Source of the DNA: an uncultured Lentisphaeria bacterium
GTDB lineage: Bacteria > Verrucomicrobiota > Lentisphaeria > JABSQK01 > CAJWLW01
Assembly (NCBI GenBank): GCA_913042885.1
Contig: CAJWLW010000016.1
Location: 1-34,587, forward strand
Reading direction: 5' to 3'
Length of the DNA stretch: 34,587 bases
Below the pieces are notes generated by a model that was not told the origin of the DNA, did no database searches, and was given only the letters and a program-made list of their open reading frames with translations. A program made the translations under genes and the position numbers. How positions within the stretch are numbered: the stretch's first letter is position 1; each line of letters opens with the position of its first letter. Positions 23,460-31,653 of this stretch are shown piece after piece.

Positions 23460-25793
23460 ATGAAGAAGAGAAGCGGAGCAATCCTGTTGGCGGCCGGCCT
23501 GGCAAGCACCGTCATTGTGCACCTGTCAAGCGCGGCTCCTGAAACGGGCCTCGACACCCGGAATTTTATAGCCAACGGCTCCTTCGAGGAACTCGATTCG
23601 CAGGGGCGTCCCGGTGGATGGACGACGAGCCAGGGCGCGGATCCAAACGAGAATACGACCCTGCCCGAGGGGGTGAGCTGGGCCATCGACACCGATGTCA
23701 CGCACGACGGGCAGCAGTCGCTGCGGATGTCGGCAACCGGCGTGACGGCGGAGTTCGCGAGCTTCCATCTCCGCGACCGCGTCGTGCTGCGTGCGAATCG
23801 CGTCTACGAATTCTCCCTGTGGATGAAGGCCGAAGGCGTCATGTTTTCCTCATACCTGGGGAGCAAGGGCGGGTTCGTATTCCAGTGTTTTCGCAAGGTT
23901 GGCGACCAGATCGTCGGTGGTCTCATGGTCCGGGCGGACAACGGCACCTACGACTGGAAGCGTTTCTCGACGACTTTCGAGACAACCGCGGAAGCGACGC
24001 TGCACCCCCGTACGTGGCGGGCCGTCCAGGAAGGCACGTACTGGGTTGACGACATCAGCCTGCGCGAGGTCGAGGTCGTTGGCGTGTTCCCGTCGATGCC
24101 TGTCCCGGAGCTCATCACCCATTATCCGGACGCCGTGCGCAGTGGGGATGGGGAGTTGGCGCTTCTTTTCGCGCCGTCGACGCAGAAGGTGCTGCGTGAG
24201 TCGATGCCCGATGAGCAGGTGCTCACCGGCGGCACGACCGGTGCGGTCTCACTTGCCAGGAACGAGCACGAGGCGATCCAGGTCGTGATGGTTCCGCTGT
24301 GGGACCCGCAGACCGCCAGGGACGTGAAGGTGACGACGACACCGCTGCGCCACAAGCAAACCGGCGAAGTCGCCGAGGGCGCCCGGGTCAACTGGCACCT
24401 GGTGGCGTACCTGGGGCTCCATCATGACGGCAGTCTGGTCACCACGCCAGAGCCGGATATCCTGCTGCCCGCCGGGGATTTTTCCGTCAGCGGGCAGCGG
24501 CTGCAGCCCATCTGGGTGGATGTCTACGCGGGTGCGGCGACGCCGGCCGGCGACTACGGGATGCAGGTTACAATAGAGGCCGGGGGCGCGTCGATCACCG
24601 CGAGTGTGAACGTCCACGTTTACGATTTCACGCTTCCCCGCAAGCATTCCCTTCCCACCGCCGTCGGTGCAACTGTGCCGTCGGTACGGGAGTTGCTCTA
24701 CGAGTATCGGCTGGACCGTCGCGTGGTGACGCAGCCCGGGCCGCCGTTCGACAACTACAAGCTGAAAGAGGGTGAGTACAGCGAGTTTGCGGACGTGAAG
24801 CCGATCATCGAAGCTGAGCTCGACCGGTACGTGGCCGAGGGCGGCAACATGTTCATGATCCCGACGCCGCACTTCAAGGGGGACGGCGGCAGCAATCATC
24901 CCCTGGGTGGCTTCGTCAACATGAACGTCATTCATAACGAGGCGGATGACGCCGCCTGGATCGTCCGCTACCATCGTGAGCTCGCCGGGTGGCTGCGGGA
25001 AAAGGGGCTGCTGGATAAAGGCTACATCTACATTTGGGACGAACCGCGGCCCAAGGTCTATGAGAATATCCGCAGCACCCGCAGACTGCTTCGAGAAGCG
25101 GACCCGGAAATCCGCACGTTCATGCCGGCTGCGCTCACCGAAGAACTGGCGGACGAGATCGATGTCTGGGTTCTGCCGCCCAGTGACTGGGCCGAGAAGC
25201 GGGAGCTGGTCGACAAGCTTCGCCGGCAGGGCAAGGAGTTCTGGTGGTATAACGCGGTGGCCGGAACTCAGCTGGAAGTGCGCCTGATTTGGCCCCGGCT
25301 GCTTTTCTGGGCTATCTGGAAGAACAACATCGACGGCTATCTGCACTGGTCCGTGGATACCTGGCGCTTCGCCGAGGGCCGCCATTTCGGGACGCTGCAC
25401 CGAATCGGCACGAGCACCGACTGCTGGTGGAGCAAGGGGCCCGACCCGTACGGGGGCGCCGGAACCATGGTGCTGCCGGCGCCCGGAAAACATCCCGTCC
25501 ATGATGGCATTCTGACACCGGCGCGAGCGGGCGTTCTTCCGACCATCCGCCTGGCGGGGGTTCGGGACGGGCTCGAGGACTACGAGTATTTCGTTCTGCT
25601 CCAAAAGCTCATGGAGAGCGCAGGAAAAGACGCACAGAAGGACGACGCGGCGGCCATTGCAGAGGCCGGGAAGCTGCTCACCGTTCCGCCCGAGATCGTG
25701 ACCTCGCTCAAGGAATATACCAACAGCGACTCGCTCCTGCGGGCGCAACGGGACCGGATCGCCGTCGCCATCGAACTATTGGATGGGAAATGA
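23460..25793 (+). CDS. Secreted DUF4091 glycosidase-like protein (1)
   Basis: This encodes a 777-residue exported protein. Residues 1-26 form a signal peptide (MKKRSGAILLAAGLASTVIV to SSAA). Residues about 35-200 are a carbohydrate-binding-like jelly roll (NGSFEELDSQGRPGGW, WRAVQEGTYWVDDISLREV). A beta domain (about 225-390) and then a TIM-barrel-like region follow, with YIYIWDEPRP as a candidate active-site strand, ending in the DUF4091 signature IRLAGVRDGLEDYEYF. The family is linked to glycan degradation but poorly characterised. The ATG at 23460 is used because the signal peptide starts there; an ATG at 23448 is possible. A paralogue of about 50 percent identity by eye lies at 27813-30176. 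The gene is isolated from its neighbours by the terminator upstream and a gap downstream. Confidence 0.85.
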   Translation: MKKRSGAILLAAGLASTVIVHLSSAAPETGLDTRNFIANGSFEELDSQGRPGGWTTSQGADPNENTTLPEGVSWAIDTDVTHDGQQSLRMSATGVTAEFASFHLRDRVVLRANRVYEFSLWMKAEGVMFSSYLGSKGGFVFQCFRKVGDQIVGGLMVRADNGTYDWKRFSTTFETTAEATLHPRTWRAVQEGTYWVDDISLREVEVVGVFPSMPVPELITHYPDAVRSGDGELALLFAPSTQKVLRESMPDEQVLTGGTTGAVSLARNEHEAIQVVMVPLWDPQTARDVKVTTTPLRHKQTGEVAEGARVNWHLVAYLGLHHDGSLVTTPEPDILLPAGDFSVSGQRLQPIWVDVYAGAATPAGDYGMQVTIEAGGASITASVNVHVYDFTLPRKHSLPTAVGATVPSVRELLYEYRLDRRVVTQPGPPFDNYKLKEGEYSEFADVKPIIEAELDRYVAEGGNMFMIPTPHFKGDGGSNHPLGGFVNMNVIHNEADDAAWIVRYHRELAGWLREKGLLDKGYIYIWDEPRPKVYENIRSTRRLLREADPEIRTFMPAALTEELADEIDVWVLPPSDWAEKRELVDKLRRQGKEFWWYNAVAGTQLEVRLIWPRLLFWAIWKNNIDGYLHWSVDTWRFAEGRHFGTLHRIGTSTDCWWSKGPDPYGGAGTMVLPAPGKHPVHDGILTPARAGVLPTIRLAGVRDGLEDYEYFVLLQKLMESAGKDAQKDDAAAIAEAGKLLTVPPEIVTSLKEYTNSDSLLRAQRDRIAVAIELLDGK

Positions 25794-26028
25794 AAACAGA
25801 ATTCAGGGTTGTCGGCAAGGAACCCGAACCGGAGAGTCACCGTCTGTGCCGGCGCCCGGATCGCCCGCGGCGACCGTCGGCGAGGGGCACGGTGGCGGTT
25901 CCGATCTTCACTGGAATCCCGATTGATCCGGAGTACAATCTGCCTTAGTTTATGGCGGAGAAGCCACGGCAGTGTTTGCAGTGGACATGTCGATGACATC
26001 AAGGCGTTTTGTAAGCGCAGTTTTCTTT
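25794..26028. other. Spacer before the prepilin-like gene
   Basis: No gene is supported. A TTGATC...TACAAT-like element near 25923-25940 is too closely spaced for a standard promoter. No T-tract terminator is seen for the DUF4091 gene. Confidence 0.3.
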
Positions 26029-26781
26029 ATGGATAATGTCCATCCCAAAAAAATTGGTTTCACGCTGATCGAATTGCTCGTGGTCATTGCCATCATTGCC
26101 ATACTGGCAGCGATGTTGTTGCCGGCATTGAACCAGGCCAAGGATACAGCCAAGGCTATAACCTGCATGAACCAGTTGAAGCAGTGTGGTCTTGCGACGT
26201 ATTACTACGCCGATGGAGACGATGGACGCGTGCCGCCCATGGACAGTACATCGGGCGGACCGACACACGCCGTGCCATGGCTGTTGTCCTATTATTATGC
26301 GGGTGTTGCGCAAGAAAGCTTGAAGGGGCCGTCCGGGAGCTATGATCTTGTCGTTTGTCCCACCAGCAGCATCGCCTTTCCCACAGGCTGGAGTTTCCAC
26401 TACGCATCCTGGGTGAATTGCCCCGGAGAAGCCGGCGCAACCGCGCTCGCCGGCAGGAAATACAGGATCAACAACTATTCCCAGCTTCTCGGGAATACCG
26501 ACATGGGCCCCTCGGATTGTTCATTCCTGATGGACAGCACCGACGGGGCAAGCGACAAGGATTTTTCGATGGTTCCCAATGCCAAGGACGCGTCTACAGT
26601 TCCTCGCGACTGGGGGATCGCTCTCCGGCATCGGAACAAGGCGAATATGTGGATGCTCGATGGCAGTGCCCGGGCGGTCGGCCGGGCCGATTTGGCAAGC
26701 GAACCGTTCAGCACCTATGATTTTGACCCTGCATACGGTGTCGTCACCAAGCCGTTGAACTGCGTCTCTTATCTGTGGTGA
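26029..26781 (+). CDS. Prepilin-like H-x9-DG protein
   Basis: This encodes a 250-residue type II secretion pseudopilin-like protein with a class III signal: cleavage is expected after G10, giving F11 with E15 at mature position 5 ([21 protein letters not shown]). Then come the [21 protein letters not shown] linker and a globular part with YYYADGDDG, and near the C-terminus H201-x9-D211-G212 ([14 protein letters not shown]), the H-x9-DG motif of a very large paralogous family in PVC bacteria. Such proteins are membrane-anchored and face the cell surface or periplasm. The start is uncertain: ATG 26029, ATG 25987 and GTG 25972 are all in frame, none with a good ribosome site. Its function is unknown; it is often scattered near carbohydrate genes. 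Confidence 0.85.
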   Translation: MDNVHPKKIGFTLIELLVVIAIIAILAAMLLPALNQAKDTAKAITCMNQLKQCGLATYYYADGDDGRVPPMDSTSGGPTHAVPWLLSYYYAGVAQESLKGPSGSYDLVVCPTSSIAFPTGWSFHYASWVNCPGEAGATALAGRKYRINNYSQLLGNTDMGPSDCSFLMDSTDGASDKDFSMVPNAKDASTVPRDWGIALRHRNKANMWMLDGSARAVGRADLASEPFSTYDFDPAYGVVTKPLNCVSYLW

Positions 26782-26974
26782 CGGTCGATCAACACGCGAG
26801 ACGACTGGCCGGGCGGGGGATGCCGACAGGTCTTCCAACGAGCAGGTCCAGCGGACGCGAGGACGCAGCCGCTGACCGCAGCGTTGATCAGGTGCAGGCT
26901 CGGTCCGGGCAGCGGCCGGGATGAGCGGTATCCCCGCAGATGGACAATGAAAGGCGCATTCGAAGGCGTGCACA
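26782..26974. other. Spacer before the fourth gene group
   Basis: This 193-bp gap has no supported gene. GAAGG 6-7 bases before the next ATG is the likely ribosome site; I could not place a promoter. Confidence 0.3.
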
Positions 26975-27763
26975 ATGAATACAACGCTGAGCCAGGAACA
27001 GATCGAGGCCTATCGCCGTGACGGCTTCGTTGCGCATCGAGGTTTTCTCGATTGCGAGGAAGTGGCGGAACTCAAATCGGCGGTGTTGTCAGCCATCGAG
27101 ACCATGGGCAAATGCAAGGTCGCCGGAGGCGACGGCGCCTTCGAGGACGGGGATACATACTATGACAGGGTGTTCACCCAGCGCCTGAACCTGTGGCGGA
27201 TCAGCGAGACGGTGAAACGGTACATGCTGAACTCGAAAATCGGTGAGATGCTCAGCGCCCTCGAAGGTGTGGATAGCTTCCGGGTATGGCACGACAAGGC
27301 TGTGATCAAGGAGCCGTATGCCAATCCCACGGCCTGGCACCTGGACGACCCGTTCTGGCCCTTTTACACTAAGCACGCGATCTCGATCTGGATCGCACTG
27401 GGGCCGGCGACGCTGGGGAACGGCTGCATGTGGTTCGTGCCGGGCTCCCATAAACTGGCCCGCTTCGAAACCGCCGACATCGGCGAGAACCTGTCCGGCC
27501 TTTTCGAGCTTTATACCGAGATGACCAACGTCGATCCGGAAGGCGTGCCCATGGAGCAGGGCGACTGCAGCTTCCACAACGGACTCACAGCCCACGGCGC
27601 CGGGGCGAACATGACCCGCGGGCGGCGCATCGCCATGACCTGCAACTACATGCCGGTGGGCAGCACCTTCAACGGCAAATGCGTCGGCATGCCCCCCGAA
27701 TATTTCGCGTCGCTTTCCGAGGGCGATGTTCTCGACAACGACGAATGGAACCCCGTGGTGTAG
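26975..27763 (+). CDS. PhyH-family Fe(II)/2-oxoglutarate dioxygenase (6)
   Basis: This encodes a 262-residue PhyH dioxygenase with H122-x-D124 (AWHLDDPFWPF), distal H207 (NGLTAHGAGANMT) and R218 (RRIAMTCNYMP), close to the textbook pattern of the family. CMWFVPGSHK is the strand preceding the distal ligand. The N-terminus LSQEQIEAYRRDGFVAHRGFLD is the canonical PhyH opening, so the start at 26975 is well supported. The gene is the first of four closely spaced plus-strand genes; the DUF4091 gene starts 49 bases after its stop. It is one of the more typical members here and shows little similarity to PhyH 2 or 5 beyond motifs. Confidence 0.92.
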   Translation: MNTTLSQEQIEAYRRDGFVAHRGFLDCEEVAELKSAVLSAIETMGKCKVAGGDGAFEDGDTYYDRVFTQRLNLWRISETVKRYMLNSKIGEMLSALEGVDSFRVWHDKAVIKEPYANPTAWHLDDPFWPFYTKHAISIWIALGPATLGNGCMWFVPGSHKLARFETADIGENLSGLFELYTEMTNVDPEGVPMEQGDCSFHNGLTAHGAGANMTRGRRIAMTCNYMPVGSTFNGKCVGMPPEYFASLSEGDVLDNDEWNPVV

Positions 27764-27812
27764 GCCAACACTGTTTACTTCGGCCACCTTTAGACAGGAG
27801 AAATTAAAAAGC

Positions 27813-30176
27813 ATGCCAAGCAAGATATTGACAATCCTGATGATCATCGGCCTGGTCGGCACGACCGCCTTGACCGCCACCTCGGCAGAGGAGCTGGATA
27901 CCCGCAATGTCGTACCGAACGGTTCGTTCGAGGAACTCGATGCAACGGGGGCACCGACTGGATGGCGCTTCAGCCAGGGGCCGGAGCCAGGTAAAAATGC
28001 CGAACTGCCGAAGGGGATGAGCTGGGCGATTGACAAGAATGTCAAACACGAGGGGAATCAATCTCTGCGCATGTCCGGTGCGGGCGTGACGGCATCTCAC
28101 GCCAGTTTTCACCCTACTGACGTTATACACCTGAAAGCACCGCGAGTCTATGAACTCTCTCTATGGGCAAAGGCCGAAAACGTGGAGTTCTCTGATTTTC
28201 ATGAGAACACCATCGGCTTCATTTTTATGTGTACGGCCTCCGTCGGGGGAGAGACGGCGCCGCCGCTCATTCTTAAGGTGGACAGTGGCACCTATGACTG
28301 GAAGCGCTTCACAGTGCTATACAAGACAACGCTGCCGACGGCGCTGACGCCGCGTACCTGGCGGGCGGTGTGGAAAGGGGCCTACTGGATTGACAATATC
28401 ACCCTGCGTGAGGTGATTCCCGTCATCCAGGAGATTGGCAAACCTGCACATCCGTCGGTACCTGTTGGCGAACTTGTCAATCATTACGAGGATGCCTTGC
28501 GCAGCGAGGCGGGCAAATTTGCTGTTCTCTTTGCTCCTCCAACCAAGAAGATCCTGCGCCGGATGCTGCCCGACAAGCAGGTATTTTCCGGGGGTGCGTC
28601 CGCCTCCATCTCCCTTGCCGGGAATGAGCATGAAGGCATCCAGATTGTGGTGGCTCCGCTCTGGGACAAGAATGTTACCGGGAAGGTGGAGGTCTGGGTG
28701 TCGCCGCTCTGTAACAGCCAGACCGGCGACCTTGCTGCGGGGGCCAGGGTGAGTTGGCGTCCCGTGGGGTATTTCGGGGCGCAGAAGGACGACAAGCTCA
28801 TTGGCGAAACCTGGCCGGACGTCCTGCTGCCTGCCGGTGCCGAAGATCAGGGGTTCTCAGTCAGGGGCGACGAGCTGCAGCCGGTCTGGGTGGATGTCTA
28901 CGCCGGTGCGGACACGCCGGCCGGGGATTATGAGACAACGGTGACGGTGAAGGCAGGCAACCCGCCCCAGACCCTTGCCGCCAGGATAAACGTTCATGTC
29001 TACAATTTTTCGATTCCGCAGAGACACTCCATGCCAATGTCCGTCGGGGCACGAACGCCGGCGTCGCGGGCGTTGCTGAGTGAGTACCGCCTGGAGAACC
29101 GCCAACTGATGATGCCCGGTCCGCCGTTCGACCTCTGGGGGGTCATGAAAGAACACGAGTTCCGTGAGTTTGCCGAAGTGAAACCAATGATCGCGGAGGA
29201 GCTCGAGAAGTATCGGGCCGGAGGCGGGAAGCTGTTCAAGATACCCGTCCCGCATTTCAGGGGGGATAAGGGAACCATGCATCCGGTCGGTGGTGTGTGG
29301 AACCACGACGTTATTTTCGATGAGCCCGATGCGGCATACATTGTTCGCTACCATCGCCAGTTTGCCAAATGGCTGCGTGAGAAAGGTCTGCTGCAGGATG
29401 CCTACGTTTTGCTGTGGGATGAACCGGCGCCCTCGCGTTTTCCGCAGATACATACCATCCGCGAGCTTATCCGGAAAGCCGATCCGGGGATTCGGTGCCT
29501 GGTGCATGCGGGACTGCACAGGGAACTGATGGACGACGTGGACATCTGGTCCAGCGGCATGTGGCAGTGGGACAAGAAGCGGGAGCTGGCCGCTGAAATT
29601 GCCGAACGCGGGATCGACCAATGGTGGTACAACGTGCCGCCCCTGGGAGCCGACCCGGCAATAGACCTGCTCTGGACACGGCTGTTTTTCTGGTCGACCT
29701 GGAAGTACCAGATCGATGGCGCCCTCCTTTGGACGGTGGATGCCTATTGGTATTTCAGCAAGCTCGGAACGATGTCACAGGTTGGGAACACCACCGACTG
29801 CCGTTGGAGTAAGGGGCAGACAGAAGACATCGGTGGCGGCAGCTTGACCTACCCGCTCCCCGGTATCGGAGAGTATGCATTCAAGCAGTACGGCTGGAAA
29901 GCGCTGCCCTCGATCCGGCTCGAGGCGGTCCGGGACGGACTCGAGGACTACGAGTACTTTGCTCTCCTTCGCAAGCTGATCGAGAAGGCCAAGGCCGCCG
30001 GGGCGCAGGATGCAGATGCCATTGCCGCGGCAGAGAAACTGCTCGATGTTCCGACTGAGATCGAGAGTGATGATTTTCATCCCGAGAAGCTGACGCAATA
30101 CACCCGGGACGGTTCTCTGGTACGCAGACATCGTGACCGGCTGGCACGCATGATCGAACTGTTTTCGGAGAGATGA
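27813..30176 (+). CDS. Secreted DUF4091 glycosidase-like protein (2)
   Basis: This encodes a 787-residue paralogue of the protein at 23460-25793 with the same architecture: signal peptide (1-24, ILTILMIIGLVGTTALTATSA), jelly-roll domain opening NVVPNGSFEELDATGAPTGW, beta domain, TIM-barrel-like part with YVLLWDEPAP, and the ending IRLEAVRDGLEDYEYF of DUF4091. The E of WDEP is kept in both and is a candidate catalytic acid. The start at 27813 has GGAG about 13 bases upstream, a long spacing. The stop is followed three bases later by the ceramidase-like start. Predicted exported, while its operon partners are not, so it may release a product that the others process inside. Confidence 0.86.
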   Translation: MPSKILTILMIIGLVGTTALTATSAEELDTRNVVPNGSFEELDATGAPTGWRFSQGPEPGKNAELPKGMSWAIDKNVKHEGNQSLRMSGAGVTASHASFHPTDVIHLKAPRVYELSLWAKAENVEFSDFHENTIGFIFMCTASVGGETAPPLILKVDSGTYDWKRFTVLYKTTLPTALTPRTWRAVWKGAYWIDNITLREVIPVIQEIGKPAHPSVPVGELVNHYEDALRSEAGKFAVLFAPPTKKILRRMLPDKQVFSGGASASISLAGNEHEGIQIVVAPLWDKNVTGKVEVWVSPLCNSQTGDLAAGARVSWRPVGYFGAQKDDKLIGETWPDVLLPAGAEDQGFSVRGDELQPVWVDVYAGADTPAGDYETTVTVKAGNPPQTLAARINVHVYNFSIPQRHSMPMSVGARTPASRALLSEYRLENRQLMMPGPPFDLWGVMKEHEFREFAEVKPMIAEELEKYRAGGGKLFKIPVPHFRGDKGTMHPVGGVWNHDVIFDEPDAAYIVRYHRQFAKWLREKGLLQDAYVLLWDEPAPSRFPQIHTIRELIRKADPGIRCLVHAGLHRELMDDVDIWSSGMWQWDKKRELAAEIAERGIDQWWYNVPPLGADPAIDLLWTRLFFWSTWKYQIDGALLWTVDAYWYFSKLGTMSQVGNTTDCRWSKGQTEDIGGGSLTYPLPGIGEYAFKQYGWKALPSIRLEAVRDGLEDYEYFALLRKLIEKAKAAGAQDADAIAAAEKLLDVPTEIESDDFHPEKLTQYTRDGSLVRRHRDRLARMIELFSER

Positions 30177-30179
30177 GTA

Positions 30180-31652
30180 ATGATTAAAGCAGCTTCTCTT
30201 TGCTTTGACGGCATACCGAAGGCTGGAAGCGAGCTTGAGAACCACGCGGGGTTCGCCGTCGAGGAAGTCCTCGGGCCGCTGACGACTACGGTCACCTTAC
30301 TCGAAGATGGGCCGCAACGTCTGTGCCTGGTTACGTCCGGTTTCACCGTCGAGAGCAGACATCTCAATCATGCACTACGCGCAACGGCCTCGGAAGGGCT
30401 GGGGATTCCTTTTTCGAACGTACTGGTTTTCGGCACACACAACCACAGCGCTCCGACCATTGAACGCGATGCGAGATCTGATGCCATGTCCCAGTCAGAT
30501 CCGTGGCCGGCCGACCGCAAGCCCGATCTGCTGCCGCTTGGCAAGGCGTTCATGCGGGACTTTCGCCGCACAGTCAAGAAACTGCGGCCATTGTTGCAGC
30601 CGGTTACCGTCTGGTGGAGCCTCGGCAGGGAAGGGCGCATTACCTATCACCGCAAAGGCTGGCGGGCCGATGGGACGACGTATTTCATGCGGGAGGAAGA
30701 TCGCAAGCTCGTGGCCCGGGATTATCGCGGTGACATCGATGAGGATGCGCCGGTCGTTTGCCTGCGGGGCGAGGACGGCCGGCCGGTGTGTTTCCTTACC
30801 CAGTTCACCGGGCATCCCGTTACCTCTTACCACCCGGAACGTCCCGTCGTGTTCGGCGAGTACTGCCAGGTCGCCACCGACCTGCTCGCCAGTCACCATG
30901 CACGCAATGGTGAAACGCCGGTGGGGTTCCTGCAGGGGTTTGCGGGTGACACCAACACAAAAGAGATGTTCGAAGGCGGAATCGAACGCGCCCAGCAGTT
31001 TGGCAAGTACCTTGGCGAGACGTACGTAAAGGCGGCGCGCAAACTCAAACAATCGGAACGAAACAGCCTCGACTTCGTCGCGGACAAGGTTGCCGTCCCG
31101 CTGGCGCCCCTGCCCGCCCGACGGACGCTGGAAAAAGAGATCAGGGCGATCAAGGCTTTTATCAAGCGCGCCCGGGCTGGCGACGAGGACACCGTGAGCC
31201 TGCTGGGCATGAATTATCCGAGGGGCCTGTCACCCACGTATCGCGCGGCAATGGCGGAGCATATCCTGCCGTGGAGCGAGTGGGCGCTGAACTTATGGGA
31301 AACCGGGCAGGAACAGACCGTGCCGAAGACACTTGAAATGGATATCTACGTGCTGCGATTGGGCGACGTCGGTATTGTCGGGGTTCCCGCCGAGCCGTTT
31401 TGGGTGATCGGCCGCACGATCAAGGAAAACTCGCCGTTGCCCCTTACAATTCCCTGCGGTTACGCCAACGGATGCCATGGTTATATCTCCGATAGCCGCG
31501 GCACGAACGATCGCGAATATATGAGCGCCTTTCATCGCTGCACGCGATTTCGTCCGCCGTTCAGGAAACCCTCGGGCGATGTCATTGCCCGCGAGGCGGT
31601 GCGAATCCTGAAGGGCCTGGCAAAAAACCAGCCACCCCGAAAGGAATCGTGA
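30180..31652 (+). CDS. Neutral/alkaline ceramidase-like hydrolase (2)
   Basis: This encodes a 490-residue paralogue of the protein at 15243-16751, sharing long blocks such as VTVWWSLGREGRITYHRKG, TYFMREEDR, FTGHPVTSYHPERPVVFGE and LPLTIPCGYANG. The zinc motif is H87-N-H89-S (FGTHNHSAPT). The expected GDVSPN nucleophile motif reads FAGDTNTKEMF, with Asn in place of the serine, so this is probably not a true ceramidase. There is no signal peptide. ATG follows the previous stop by three bases (TGAGTAATG), and its own stop lies one base before the GH36 start, so all three are translationally linked. That both copies neighbour glycosidases suggests a carbohydrate-derivative substrate. Confidence 0.73.
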   Translation: MIKAASLCFDGIPKAGSELENHAGFAVEEVLGPLTTTVTLLEDGPQRLCLVTSGFTVESRHLNHALRATASEGLGIPFSNVLVFGTHNHSAPTIERDARSDAMSQSDPWPADRKPDLLPLGKAFMRDFRRTVKKLRPLLQPVTVWWSLGREGRITYHRKGWRADGTTYFMREEDRKLVARDYRGDIDEDAPVVCLRGEDGRPVCFLTQFTGHPVTSYHPERPVVFGEYCQVATDLLASHHARNGETPVGFLQGFAGDTNTKEMFEGGIERAQQFGKYLGETYVKAARKLKQSERNSLDFVADKVAVPLAPLPARRTLEKEIRAIKAFIKRARAGDEDTVSLLGMNYPRGLSPTYRAAMAEHILPWSEWALNLWETGQEQTVPKTLEMDIYVLRLGDVGIVGVPAEPFWVIGRTIKENSPLPLTIPCGYANGCHGYISDSRGTNDREYMSAFHRCTRFRPPFRKPSGDVIAREAVRILKGLAKNQPPRKES

Positions 31653-31653
31653 C

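Noticed and set aside
24249..25748. Long minus-strand open frame (499 codons) across the DUF4091 gene
   Set aside because: It lies fully within a gene with clear domains on the plus strand, has low-complexity R/H/V-rich residues and no recognisable motif; it is a GC-driven shadow.
25794..25971. Riboswitch or structured RNA in the GC-rich spacer
   Set aside because: Several short complementary runs exist, but no known riboswitch consensus or consistent stem set could be recognised.
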